NCBI GenBank assembly: GCA_026712605.1
Contig: JAPORL010000129.1
Location: 1 to 12,469 of the forward strand
Source: Pseudobdellovibrionaceae bacterium
GTDB lineage: Bacteria > Bdellovibrionota > Bdellovibrionia > Bdellovibrionales > UBA1609
DNA length: 12,469 nt
Direction: 5' to 3'
The translations under genes and the position numbers were made by a program. The notes under the pieces were generated by a model that was given only the letters and a program-made list of their open reading frames with translations, was not told the DNA's origin and made no database searches. Position 1 is the stretch's first letter. Each line of letters starts with the position of its first letter. Of the stretch, positions 1 through 8,165 are shown piece by piece.

Positions 1-700
1 ATTGGCTAAGTGATTGAGCTATTCCAATCAGATACTGGCTTGTAAAAAGGATAGGCTTGGATAAATAATAAAAAGCTCCAGAAATTAAAAAAAGAATAAG
101 CAAAATATAAGAATATTTTTGATTCTCTTCTAAAAATAAGTTCCATTTGATTGGTAAAAAACGGGCTATCACTTTTCCGCCATCCAATGGGTGTAAGGGT
201 ATCAGATTAAAAAAAGCTAACAACATATTTAAATAAATAAACATTTCCATCATGGAGATAAAGTTTTTATTTAAGCTTATTGTATTTGTAATCTGGCTTA
301 GATATAAAAAACTCAAAATGAGAGTGCCGATTATAGCCAGAAAAATATTTGAAAGAGGGCCTGCAAAAGCGACCCAAAACATATCTTGTTTAGGTTTTTT
401 AAAAGCATGAGGATTAACAGGAACTGGTTTAGCCCATCCAAAAAATAGGGGAGAATTGGTAAATAGAAAAATCAAAGGTAAAATAAGGGTTCCTAAGTAA
501 TCGACATGAACTATAGGGTTTAATGTGAGACGGCCCTCATAAAAAGCAGTTAAATCTCCCTTTCCCTCATAAAAAGCAGTTAAATCTCCCTTTTTTTTAG
601 CTGTCCAAGCATGAGCAAACTCATGAACACATAGTGAAAAAAGAAGGGGCAGATAAAATAAAAAAATTTTTAATATAAAGTCCAATGATTCTTGAGTCAT
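1..700 (-). CDS. Site-2 protease family (M50) membrane metalloprotease, partial
   Basis: Reading leftward from an ATG at 700-698, an open frame of 233 codons reaches the window edge without a stop, so the C-terminus is missing, probably only a little of it. The zinc-binding motif HEFAH is at residues 26-30, inside the first hydrophobic segment. It is followed by RLTLNP (57-62), the GWAKPVPVNP block (88-97), AGPLSN (113-118) and the PLDGG motif with the third zinc ligand D173. These are hallmarks of the short prokaryotic M50 rhomboid-independent S2P proteins (usually about 210-230 aa), intramembrane zinc proteases whose substrates are mostly unknown. Start choice: the other upstream ATG runs into a stop, and a weak GAAG lies about 9 nt before this one. 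Oddity: residues 37-46 are repeated exactly as 47-56 because of a 30-bp tandem duplication. The gene is transcribed away from the gliding operon and need not be related to it. Confidence 0.92.
   Translation of the reverse strand, partial: MTQESLDFILKIFLFYLPLLFSLCVHEFAHAWTAKKKGDLTAFYEGKGDLTAFYEGRLTLNPIVHVDYLGTLILPLIFLFTNSPLFFGWAKPVPVNPHAFKKPKQDMFWVAFAGPLSNIFLAIIGTLILSFLYLSQITNTISLNKNFISMMEMFIYLNMLLAFFNLIPLHPLDGGKVIARFLPIKWNLFLEENQKYSYILLILFLISGAFYYLSKPILFTSQYLIGIAQSLSQ
534..593. repeat. Exact 30-bp tandem duplication inside the M50 gene
   Basis: The 30 bases at 534-563 are repeated without a mismatch at 564-593. Read on the minus strand this adds ten residues (KGDLTAFYEG twice) between the HExxH helix and the conserved RLTLNP block. 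Family members normally have one copy of the corresponding stretch, so one copy is extra. The frame is preserved. Confidence 0.95.
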
Positions 701-747
701 GTGTATTCTTCTATCATTTTTAATTTTTCTTTGAAAGATAAAACTAT

Positions 748-775
748 TTAGAAAGGGAATTAATATATAACTTCC
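748..775 (-). promoter_or_regulatory. 28-nt conserved motif, copy upstream of the M50 gene
   Basis: Read on the minus strand this begins GGAAGTTATATATTAATTCC and ends CTTTCTAA. It matches 1005-1032 read on the plus strand at 25 of 28 positions, and all three differences are A/G. It sits 47 nt upstream of the M50 start codon and points toward that gene, as its partner points toward the operon. It may be a promoter core (TATATT could be a -10) or a binding site of one regulator serving both units. The match is seen; the function is inferred. Confidence 0.45.
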
Positions 776-868
776 CATAATAAATTTTAATTTAGTCTAT
801 CTTTTATAAAAGCTATAAAAGTAAGCCAAATAAATTCAGATTTTAATGCTTATACATGTTTCTTGATA

Positions 869-990
869 AAAAGCTTAGTAAGATAAAAAGCTCAAAAATG
901 AGTTCGGATTTGAACACATAGCGACTGAAAAGTCGCTTTGTTGCAAAACGCATGTCCGAATTTTTGAGCTTTTTATCTTACTAAGCTTTT
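869..990. repeat. 122-nt palindromic element, copy 1 (long nested inverted repeat)
   Basis: The outer arms 869-898 and 961-990 are perfectly complementary over 30 bases. After a 4-nt bulge (899-902) the stem resumes at 903-908 with 955-960. The middle carries a separate hairpin: AGCGACT at 920-926, GAAA loop, AGTCGCT at 931-937. The element lies upstream of two divergent genes, so it cannot be a terminator for either. A related element in opposite orientation starts at 12329. The blocks 931-957 (26 of 27) and 901-920 (18 of 20) match it when reverse-complemented. It belongs to a dispersed repeat family, perhaps a REP/MITE-like element or a structured RNA. I do not recognise it. Confidence 0.9.
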
Positions 991-1004
991 ATAGAATAGA
1001 TATT

Positions 1005-1032
1005 GAAAGTTGTATATTGATTCCCTTTCTAA
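1005..1032 (+). promoter_or_regulatory. 28-nt conserved motif, copy upstream of the gliding operon
   Basis: It begins GAAAGTTGTATATTGATTCC and ends CTTTCTAA, and is the partner of the minus-strand copy at 748-775. It lies 123 nt upstream of the chosen start codon of the first operon gene and 14 nt beyond the right arm of the palindrome. A promoter or operator role is inferred from the duplication and its outward orientation toward both genes. Confidence 0.45.
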
Positions 1033-1155
1033 CAGAACTAAAAAATCAGAAGGGCTAAAATCAGTCTTTAGACTAATGTCTTGCATTCTCTTTATATTAT
1101 AATGACGGCTTTGCTAAAGGGCTTGTTTTTATATTATATTCAAAGAGATAAATAT

Positions 1156-1908
1156 ATGGAGTTTTCATTGGTCTTGAAAAAAGGACTTTTCGTAGTTTTT
1201 ATTTTTTTGTTCAGCTTTTATGCGCATGCCGTTAAAGTGTATTTTCCTGATGAAGAGCTGGCTACAGAATCTGTTCTCCCTTTGGTTGATACCTCTGAGG
1301 TTGTGTTAAATAGGAATATTCGCTTAAAATTTAAGACAGAGTTAAGTATAGAGCATGGGAGAGGTTTAGATGAGCCATTTTATGATAAAAATTATCCCAC
1401 AGGAGTTATTAATTTTTATTTTACAGAAATTCATGCCATCAGTTTAATGGGAACTTATTACTTTCCCTTTCTATCTTCAGCTGGACGAGATTTAAGTGAA
1501 GGGAGAGGCTTAGCTGATGGAAAAAAATTTAGTCCGCTTAAAGCCCCCTATCCTCAATACAGTTTCTTTTTAAATTATTTATATACGCCTTATTACGGAA
1601 AAATGAGTTTAGCTAAAAAATGGGTATTGAATTTATCTATTTATGGTTTTATTGGAGGAGGGCTTGTTGTTTCAAATAAAAATGATCAGTTTCCCGGTTT
1701 TGATATAGGATTTGGAAAAAAGTTATATATTAACAAATGGATTGGTTTAAAAACAAGTATTGGATTTTACAGCTATTATGGTCCAGCAACTGCGAGACTG
1801 AATCTGGATGAGGGAGTTGGAAGTTTAAACTATAAAAATTTAAAATCTGATCAAAAAAGGTTTAATATCAATACTGTAGTTCATTATGGAGTATTTATTT
1901 TATTATGA
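1156..1908 (+). CDS. Outer-membrane beta-barrel protein, GltA/GltB-like (first paralogue)
   Basis: A 250-residue exported protein. I chose the ATG at 1156, preceded by AAGAGA (1143-1148), because the product then starts directly with a signal peptide: two lysines, a hydrophobic core and a likely cut after AHA at residue 24. A longer reading from a TTG at 1081 would put an odd 25-residue extension in front. The mature part alternates short polar and aromatic strands (for example VINFYFTEIHAISLMGTYYF, then YGKMSLAKKW, then FIGGGLVV) and ends in a strand-like C-terminus, as outer-membrane barrels do. The segment VVLNRNIRLKF resembles VIQKRYLPKTF in the next gene, as does YGKMSL with FGKFSV, so the two are paralogues. 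In the Myxococcus gliding system, barrel proteins GltA and GltB are encoded next to gltC, as here. Which of the two this corresponds to cannot be decided. The stop overlaps the next start (ATGA). Confidence 0.85.
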   Translation: MEFSLVLKKGLFVVFIFLFSFYAHAVKVYFPDEELATESVLPLVDTSEVVLNRNIRLKFKTELSIEHGRGLDEPFYDKNYPTGVINFYFTEIHAISLMGTYYFPFLSSAGRDLSEGRGLADGKKFSPLKAPYPQYSFFLNYLYTPYYGKMSLAKKWVLNLSIYGFIGGGLVVSNKNDQFPGFDIGFGKKLYINKWIGLKTSIGFYSYYGPATARLNLDEGVGSLNYKNLKSDQKRFNINTVVHYGVFILL

Positions 1909-2711
1909 AACATAAAGTTTTATTATTATTTTTTCTTTTTTCTGTTTCTGTTTTTGCTGAGACTTTGGATAATTTAGAATTGTCACCAGATGATTCAAAA
2001 AGCATTAAACAATTAAAAATTAAAAATTTATCTGATTTACAAAAATTAACTCCTAAGGATTCTGTTTCTGTCATTCAAAAAAGGTATCTTCCAAAAACTT
2101 TTAGAGGAGAATTTAAACTTTCAGCTTCTACTATAGTTAATCACACTTTTTTTTATTTAGGTGGAGTATCTGGAACTGTTGGTTTTTTTATTAGAGAAGA
2201 TCATGGTTTTGGGTTGGAAGGTTTTGCTTGGCTTCCGCCTTTATTTAAAATGACAGCTAATGATATGATCAATCCTCCTAATCAAATTGTGCCTTTAGGT
2301 GTTTTCTTGAGTCAATTTTATACAGGAGTTTACTACAAATGGAGTCCGTTTTTCGGTAAATTTTCTGTTTTAAATCGTAAAATTGTGTATTTTGATATGT
2401 ATATGACTTTTGGGGGAGGAATAAATTGGGTTTTAGATGCTGTAGATGTTATAGTTAAACAACTTAATCAAACAGGAAGAAAGCTGGATGAGAGGTATTC
2501 TAGGCAAATGGCTCTAGCTGAAGATAAATTTCCTGCTTTTAGTGTAGCTGTAGGTCAAACTTTTTCTATGACACAAGACTGGGCTTTTAATTGGGAGTTA
2601 AAACTTATAAATACTATTCTTAAATATCAAAATGATAGAACTTATTTTCCAGTAGATGTTAATTTTTCTATTGGAATAAACTATTATTTTCCAGGAGCTA
2701 AATACAGATGA
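1905..2711 (+). CDS. Outer-membrane beta-barrel protein, GltA/GltB-like (second paralogue)
   Basis: A 268-residue protein with a signal peptide (cut likely after VFA, residue 18). A short region of about 40 polar residues precedes the barrel-like part, which starts near VIQKRYLPKTFRGEF. Strand-like segments include FYLGGVSGTVGFFI, FYTGVYYKWSPFFGKFSV and DMYMTFGGGINWV, closing with the terminal strand DVNFSIGINYYF. The pattern (basic R/K-rich entry, DHGFGLEG turn, GGG strand) fits the family often called outer membrane beta-barrel domain proteins of myxobacteria and Bdellovibrio, which includes GltA and GltB. It is a divergent tandem paralogue of the preceding gene and overlaps both neighbours by 4 bp (ATGA), suggesting translational coupling. 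Proposed role: outer-membrane end of the gliding complex. The family call is fairly sure; the exact role is inferred. Confidence 0.85.
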   Translation: MKHKVLLLFFLFSVSVFAETLDNLELSPDDSKSIKQLKIKNLSDLQKLTPKDSVSVIQKRYLPKTFRGEFKLSASTIVNHTFFYLGGVSGTVGFFIREDHGFGLEGFAWLPPLFKMTANDMINPPNQIVPLGVFLSQFYTGVYYKWSPFFGKFSVLNRKIVYFDMYMTFGGGINWVLDAVDVIVKQLNQTGRKLDERYSRQMALAEDKFPAFSVAVGQTFSMTQDWAFNWELKLINTILKYQNDRTYFPVDVNFSIGINYYFPGAKYR

Positions 2712-4234
2712 TAAATAATTTTTTGTTCGCAATCGCTTTTCTTTTTTTTAATTTATTTTCGTTTTCGGCTGTGTCTAAAGTTTCTCCTACTGAGTACTTA
2801 AAAAAAGTATCTAAAATTATTGAAAGAGGAGATTATCTGTTGGGATCCAGAGAGCTTTATCGTTTAGGTCGTGGCTCTTATTTTAAGAAAAATAGAGTTC
2901 AAATCAAATACACTTTGGGAATCGCTTTTTTAGAAATGAAGCTTTACCATTTAGCTTCTCTTCAATTTGTTTATGTAATTAGAAATGATAAAAGAGGAAA
3001 ATATAAAGGCAGAGCTTTAGAAAAATTGAGTTTTATTTTAGATTATTTTAAAGGTGATCTTTTGTTTTGTCCTTTAATAAACGAAGTTAAAGAGTATGAT
3101 TACCCTAACTCTGTTAAAAGCCAGTTAAGTTTTTATTTTGGTAAATGCGCTTTTTCTAAAAAGAATTTTAGAAAAGCTCGATCTTATTTTTCAAAAGTTA
3201 GCTCTTCTTCTCCTATTTATGATCGCGCTCTTTATTATAAGGCATTGTCTTATGCTGAAGAAAATAAAGTCAATTCATCCGCTAATGCCTTTAGGCAATT
3301 AGCGAGTTTAAAGATAGGAATTACAGATACTAATCGGGTTGCGGCTCTTATGGGATTAGCTCGTGTTCTGTATCAAGGAGAAAAATTTGATGATTCTATT
3401 CAGGTGTATCGTTCTATTCCTAAAGATACTCCTTATTTTTATGACTCTTTATTGGAAAATAGTTGGAATTATTTAAGATCTGGTAAATTTCGCTCGGCTT
3501 TAAGTAATTTTCAAAGTCTTCATTCTATTTTTTATGGAGATCGTTATCAGCCAGAATCTTTGATTTTAAGAGCTTATGTTTATTTATATATTTGTAAGTA
3601 TTATGAAATGGAAAAAGTGTTAAATTTTTTTAATGCCATTTATAAACCTATTCTAAATGAAGTGACAAGATCTTTAAAAGGTAACAAAAACTATAATTCC
3701 TATGTAAAATCAGCTTTAACTTATGTAAAAAATAAACAGGATGGTTTTAATTTATCTAATGATGAGACTTTACCTAAGCCTATCATGGAGAAAGTATTAA
3801 AAAATGATAAATTCTACTCTTTGATTAATTACTTAGTTAAGTTAAACCAAGAAAAAGATCTATTGGACTCTTTTCCTGCGGAATGGAAAAGAGATCGAGT
3901 GGGAAGGAATGCTTATTATATTTTAAATCGGAGGATTAAAACCACTCAAAATACAGCTGGAAAGGAAATTTATAGCAATTTACGGGCTGTTAAATCAGAT
4001 TTAGAAAGACTTTACACTTCTTCTCAGTATCTTAAGTATGATATGTTAAAAGGAAAAAGAGATTATTTGAAAAAGAAAATATCAAGAAAATACTTGGATA
4101 AAATACAAATTGATGAAAAAATTACTAGGTCTTATTATATACAAAATGGTTATGAATATTGGCCTTTTGATGGGGAAGCTTGGCTTGATGAATTAGGAAA
4201 CTATCATTATTTAGGGAGACAAAACTGTGAGTAG
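2708..4234 (+). CDS. gltC: Periplasmic TPR protein, GltC-like
   Basis: A 508-residue protein with an N-terminal hydrophobic signal (cut likely after FSA near residue 21) and no lipobox. Helical TPR-type repeats run from about residue 28 to 300, for example LGIAFLEMKLYHLASLQFVYV, YYKALSYAEENKVNSSANAF and LARVLYQGEKFDDSIQVYRS. The C-terminal part has a helical stretch (about 425-460, LRAVKSDLERLY onward) and ends in an aromatic tail, YEYWPFDGEAWLDELGNYHY. I recall a tail of this kind in GltC proteins; this recollection is the main reason for choosing GltC over the other TPR protein, GltE. In M. xanthus GltC is a periplasmic TPR protein encoded beside gltA and gltB, which matches the gene order here. 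It overlaps the previous gene by 4 bp and the next by 8 bp. Confidence 0.72.
   Translation: MINNFLFAIAFLFFNLFSFSAVSKVSPTEYLKKVSKIIERGDYLLGSRELYRLGRGSYFKKNRVQIKYTLGIAFLEMKLYHLASLQFVYVIRNDKRGKYKGRALEKLSFILDYFKGDLLFCPLINEVKEYDYPNSVKSQLSFYFGKCAFSKKNFRKARSYFSKVSSSSPIYDRALYYKALSYAEENKVNSSANAFRQLASLKIGITDTNRVAALMGLARVLYQGEKFDDSIQVYRSIPKDTPYFYDSLLENSWNYLRSGKFRSALSNFQSLHSIFYGDRYQPESLILRAYVYLYICKYYEMEKVLNFFNAIYKPILNEVTRSLKGNKNYNSYVKSALTYVKNKQDGFNLSNDETLPKPIMEKVLKNDKFYSLINYLVKLNQEKDLLDSFPAEWKRDRVGRNAYYILNRRIKTTQNTAGKEIYSNLRAVKSDLERLYTSSQYLKYDMLKGKRDYLKKKISRKYLDKIQIDEKITRSYYIQNGYEYWPFDGEAWLDELGNYHYLGRQNCE
4213..4218 (+). promoter_or_regulatory. Ribosome binding site supporting the GTG start at 4227
   Basis: AGGGAG lies 8 nt before the GTG at 4227, inside the end of the preceding gene. 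It supports this non-ATG start, which also gives a complete signal peptide. Confidence 0.6.
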
Positions 4235-7200
4235 TATTATTCTTTTTTTTATATGTTTTTCTTTTTACATTTCAGCTGTTGAGATTGATTCATCAAGAGT
4301 AACGGCTTCTACAAATCTAAAAAAATCAAATATTAAAAGAGATCAAAGGTTTAAACTGCCAAATTTAAAAAAAGTTCAACCAAGAAAACAAATAAAAAAG
4401 CTAGATTTAAAAAGTGTTCGTCCCTCTTCTTCTAAAATATACTATGGTGAAGATAGCCCTGAAGCAGAGTTAGAAGAAGTTATGATAGAAGAGGAGAACC
4501 AGCTTTTTAGACTTTTAAAAAGAAAAAAGAATGCAGAGTTGACCTTAAGATTAGGAGCTTTATATGTTGAAAGAGCGCGATTAATTGCTTTTAAAATTCA
4601 AAGTGATTATGAAAAAAAATTACAAGATTTTAAATCTGGAATAAGAAGCACTAAACCCTATCTCAATTTAAAACCAGCCCAAGTTTATAATAGGAAATCG
4701 CTTAAATTATTTGAGGATTTTAAAAGGAGCTATCCTAATCATAAAAGAATGGATGAGGTTTTGTTTTTCTTAGGATTTAATTTCTATCAATTAAAGGATA
4801 AAAAACAAGGTATTAAATATTATACAGAGTTAGAGCAACGTTTTCCAAAAAGTTTTTATTTATATGAGACTCGTTTTCAGCTAGCAGAGCATTATTTTCA
4901 ATTGAGGAATTGGAAAAAATCTTTGTATTATTATAATAAAGTTTCTCAAAATAAAAGAGGTAAGTTTTACTTTTTTTCTCTTTATAAAAGGGCATGGTCT
5001 CTTTATAAACTTAATCAAGCTGATAAAGGTTTGGCTGTTTTAAAAAGAATTATTGAGGAAAGCCGTGATTTTCAGAATGTATCCGATAGATATCAAACAT
5101 TCACTTTTACAGCAGAAGCTACAGAAGATCTCGTTTTATTTTATACTTTTTCTAAAAAAGATCCTGCGAATGCAAAATCTTTTTTTCTCTCTTTATTAGA
5201 GGAAGATATGGCATGGACTTTATTGAAGAAATTAGCTTATGCCTATCGTGACACTGGACAGTCTAAAGGTGTATTGATTTTGTTTCAAAATCTTATAGAT
5301 CAGGATCCTTCTGGAAAAGAAGCTTTTGATTTTAAACATCAGATGGTGGAGACAGTTTATAATTTAGGATCTGTTTCAAATATTTTGAGAATTATTAAAG
5401 AATGGGTGATAGATTATGGTCCTAATAGCTCTTGGGTTCAAGCCAACCGAAGAAATACAAAGCTTGTAAAAAGAGCAAACAGTTTTCAAGAAGTTACAAT
5501 TAGGAATTATACTCTAAAAAATCATGATACTTTTAGGAGAAATCGCTCTGCTAAATCAAAAGAATTGGCGATTAATTTTTATAAAATTTACTTTGATTAT
5601 TTTAAAAACTCTGCTTTTTTGGATGAGATGTATTTTTGGAATGCGGAACTGTTATTTGATTCAAAAAAATATATCTCTGCAGTTAAAGCTTATGAAGAGG
5701 TTATTTCTTTATTTCCAAATAGTAAGTATACTAAGTCGGCTTATTTAAATCAGGTGTTGGCTTTAGAGAAAGCTTTACCTAATGATAATTTTATTAAAAA
5801 AATAGTTGGTAAAGAAACACAAGCTGTAGAAATACCACGAATCATAAGAAGTTTTTTGAAAGTGTCTGATCGTTATATTACTAAATTTCCAAGGGCTAAA
5901 AATACTCCTTCTGTTTTATACACAATGGCGGCTCTATATTATAAATTTAATCATTTTTCAAAAGCGGCTCAGTTTTTTAGACAGCTTTCTGATCAGTATC
6001 CCACTCATAAACTGGCTAGTGGTGTAAGAGCTATTTTATTAGATATTTATAATAAAAATCGTGATTATAAAGCTTTAGAGGAACTAGCCTTAAGTTTGGC
6101 TCAAAATAAAACTGTAGATAAAGACTTATTAAAAGAGGTTAATTCTGTATTAGAGCAAATAGCTTTTAAAAAAGCGCAAGATTTATCTATTGATAAGCAA
6201 TATAAAGAAAGCGCTTTATTGTATGAAAAGTTTGCTAGATCTAAACCCAGTTCTCCTTTAGCTATGACTGCTTTTTATAATGCAGGCTTAAACTTTGAAA
6301 AAGCAGGAGATTCTTTAAGAGCTGTTTCTATGTACTCAAGTGTTTTGACTTATAAAGATAAAAACAATCAAAAAGCTCGTAAAAAATCTCAAGAATTTCT
6401 AGCTATTTTATATGAAAAATTGGGTTTTTATAAAAGATCAGCAGATGCTTATGTGGTTTTTGCTAAAAATTATCCTAAAGATTCTAAGTCTTCTGATTTT
6501 TGGTATAATGCTGGTGTTATTTTTGATGCTTTAAATGATGTTCCCAGCGCGGTTTATTCTTATGGAAGATACTTTGCTTTAAGTAAAAAACCAGATCGCC
6601 ATGAGATATTTTATTTTATTGCTGAGCTTTATGGAAGAAATAAAAATTGGAACTTGGCTATAAGTAATTACAATCAATATATTAAATCTCCTTCTACTAA
6701 AGCTCTTAGAGTTATAAAAGCGAGTTTTACGGTTGCTGAAATCTATGAGAAAAAAATAAGAAACTTAAATCAAGCTCATACTTGGTATCAAAAAACATTG
6801 GGCTTATATAGGAGTTTAAAAACTGGAGTTTCTTATGGAGCTAGAGCGCATTTTTATATTGTTAAAAAAAGCTCTTATGATAAATTTCAAAGATTAAACA
6901 TTCCATCAAATCCTGTAAAACAAAAGCAAGCCATTGAAAAAAAGTTAAGGTTTTTAAAAGATTTAGAAGTCGCTTTAAAGCCAATTATTCGTTATAATGA
7001 TGGGGAGCAAATTATTGCCTCTTTATCTTTAATTGGTTTGGCGAATCAGGAAATGGCAAAAGCTATCTATAATGCTCCTCTACCAAAAGGTTTAAATAAA
7101 AAGGAGCAGGCTCAGTATAAAGAGGGCATTAAAAAGGCTATAGAGCCTTATATTCAAAAATCATTAGAACACTATCGTTTAGCTATAGAAAAATCTTCTA

Positions 7201-8165
7201 AAATTAAAGTTTATAGTGAATGGATTTCTAAAGCTTATAAGGGTTTAGCCGAAATCCAGCTTAAAGATCGAAAATTTTCTCATTTTGCTCCTTCTTTATT
7301 ATTTCAAGAGGTTTTGTATTTACCTCTTATTGATAATACAGGAACTGTAACAGGTAGGTTTCTTAGCTCTCTAGCTAAAAATTTGAAAGCCGGTTTATCT
7401 CGATCTGATTTTGTTAAACTTTCAGAAGCTTTAGATACTAAGAATGAAAATAAAGTCTTACAGGCTGTTTCATCTATTTTAAATAAAGATCCTAATAATC
7501 TAGCTACTATAAACTCTTTGGCTGTTTTTTATTTAGAAAGAAATCGTTTGGGTTTAGCTGAGCTTATTTTAAACCGTTTAGCAGATCAAGATGACTCTAA
7601 TCTACCTATCATAAATAATCTAGCTGTTATTTCTTTAAAATATGGAAAGCCTCGTTTAGCTATGACTTATCTAAATAAAATTTTATCTATAGATAGATCT
7701 TATCATATAGGAAAAATTAATTTAGCGAATATTTTTATTAGAAATTATGACTATAGAAATGCTTATGTTTTATATGAAAAAAGTCAAAATGATGATGATG
7801 TTAGGGAAACTGTACAAGAAAAGTATACATTTATTTTGAATAACTATGGAATAGCCTTAACGGGTGTTAAAAAATGGGAATCAGCGGAGACTGTTTTTAA
7901 TAGACTGATAAAAAATCAATCGCCTTTATCTGAGAGTTTATTTAATTATTCTTGCTTTTTAGCCGAAAAGAGTAAGAAAGAGAGGAGACAACAAGCTCAG
8001 AGAAATCTTGTAAAAGCTAGAGATATTTTGGAAGAATTAAAAGTTTATCAGCTTAAAAGCAGTTTAAAAAGAAAATTGCCTATGGCTTTAAAATCTCTAT
8101 CCTTATTATCTAAGAAATTTAAACAAAGTAATAAAGTCGTGAGGAAAAAAAGGAGTAAAAGATGA
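4227..8165 (+). CDS. Giant exported TPR protein, GltD/AgmU-like or GltE-like
   Basis: A 1312-residue protein starting at GTG. Residues 1-17 form a signal peptide (cut likely after ISA). The only early cysteine is not in a lipobox, so it is probably soluble periplasmic rather than a lipoprotein. A very basic low-complexity stretch follows (about 20-75), then an acidic helix (EAELEEVMIEEENQ, about 80-95). From about 120 to 1270 the sequence is almost entirely TPR-like helical pairs. Clear examples are near 469 (YFWNAELLFDSKKYISAVKA), near 680 (YNAGLNFEKAGDSLRAVSMY) and 1093-1190 (SLAVFYLERNRLGLAELILN and following units). The C-terminus is basic. Size and repeat content resemble M. xanthus GltD (AgmU), a large periplasmic TPR protein. 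GltE (AglT) is much shorter and a lipoprotein, but a merged GltD/E role is possible. It overlaps both neighbours, so it is co-transcribed. Proposed role: periplasmic scaffold between motor and outer membrane. Confidence 0.8.
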   Translation: MSSIILFFICFSFYISAVEIDSSRVTASTNLKKSNIKRDQRFKLPNLKKVQPRKQIKKLDLKSVRPSSSKIYYGEDSPEAELEEVMIEEENQLFRLLKRKKNAELTLRLGALYVERARLIAFKIQSDYEKKLQDFKSGIRSTKPYLNLKPAQVYNRKSLKLFEDFKRSYPNHKRMDEVLFFLGFNFYQLKDKKQGIKYYTELEQRFPKSFYLYETRFQLAEHYFQLRNWKKSLYYYNKVSQNKRGKFYFFSLYKRAWSLYKLNQADKGLAVLKRIIEESRDFQNVSDRYQTFTFTAEATEDLVLFYTFSKKDPANAKSFFLSLLEEDMAWTLLKKLAYAYRDTGQSKGVLILFQNLIDQDPSGKEAFDFKHQMVETVYNLGSVSNILRIIKEWVIDYGPNSSWVQANRRNTKLVKRANSFQEVTIRNYTLKNHDTFRRNRSAKSKELAINFYKIYFDYFKNSAFLDEMYFWNAELLFDSKKYISAVKAYEEVISLFPNSKYTKSAYLNQVLALEKALPNDNFIKKIVGKETQAVEIPRIIRSFLKVSDRYITKFPRAKNTPSVLYTMAALYYKFNHFSKAAQFFRQLSDQYPTHKLASGVRAILLDIYNKNRDYKALEELALSLAQNKTVDKDLLKEVNSVLEQIAFKKAQDLSIDKQYKESALLYEKFARSKPSSPLAMTAFYNAGLNFEKAGDSLRAVSMYSSVLTYKDKNNQKARKKSQEFLAILYEKLGFYKRSADAYVVFAKNYPKDSKSSDFWYNAGVIFDALNDVPSAVYSYGRYFALSKKPDRHEIFYFIAELYGRNKNWNLAISNYNQYIKSPSTKALRVIKASFTVAEIYEKKIRNLNQAHTWYQKTLGLYRSLKTGVSYGARAHFYIVKKSSYDKFQRLNIPSNPVKQKQAIEKKLRFLKDLEVALKPIIRYNDGEQIIASLSLIGLANQEMAKAIYNAPLPKGLNKKEQAQYKEGIKKAIEPYIQKSLEHYRLAIEKSSKIKVYSEWISKAYKGLAEIQLKDRKFSHFAPSLLFQEVLYLPLIDNTGTVTGRFLSSLAKNLKAGLSRSDFVKLSEALDTKNENKVLQAVSSILNKDPNNLATINSLAVFYLERNRLGLAELILNRLADQDDSNLPIINNLAVISLKYGKPRLAMTYLNKILSIDRSYHIGKINLANIFIRNYDYRNAYVLYEKSQNDDDVRETVQEKYTFILNNYGIALTGVKKWESAETVFNRLIKNQSPLSESLFNYSCFLAEKSKKERRQQAQRNLVKARDILEELKVYQLKSSLKRKLPMALKSLSLLSKKFKQSNKVVRKKRSKR

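Larger units (their letters stand above)
701..1155. other. Divergent intergenic region with repeats, no gene seen
   Basis: This region separates the start codons of two divergently transcribed units. I find no convincing coding frame. It holds the palindromic element at 869-990 and the inverted 28-nt motif pair at 748-775 and 1005-1032. Promoters for both directions should lie here, but no -35/-10 pair stands out because the background is very AT-rich. A frame in phase with the first operon gene is open back to a TTG at 1081, but it lacks the signal-peptide context and a ribosome site there. Confidence 0.7.

Noticed and set aside
901..960. tRNA-like look of the palindrome core (GTTCAAATC on the minus strand and an anticodon-like central hairpin)
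   Set aside because: The bases flanking the T-loop-like stretch do not pair into a five-base stem, and the central hairpin has an even-numbered loop rather than seven bases, so it is not a tRNA gene.
1098..1103. TATAAT as a promoter -10 box for the operon
   Set aside because: No acceptable -35 lies 16-18 nt upstream, and such hexamers are common in this AT-rich spacer, so it is not listed as a promoter.
1081..1155. Longer first operon protein starting at TTG 1081 or ATG 1102
   Set aside because: Both would bury the signal peptide behind an extra 18-25 residues. The ATG at 1156 has a purine-rich site at proper distance and begins directly with the signal peptide.
4813..4995. Short minus-strand open frame inside the large TPR gene
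   Set aside because: It is antisense to a continuous TPR frame with no ribosome site, and its composition reflects only the complement of Lys/Tyr/Phe codons.
5524..5748. Plus-strand out-of-frame reading within the large TPR gene
   Set aside because: It overlaps in another frame a region with clear TPR residues; hydrophobicity arises from the frame shift of AT-rich codons.
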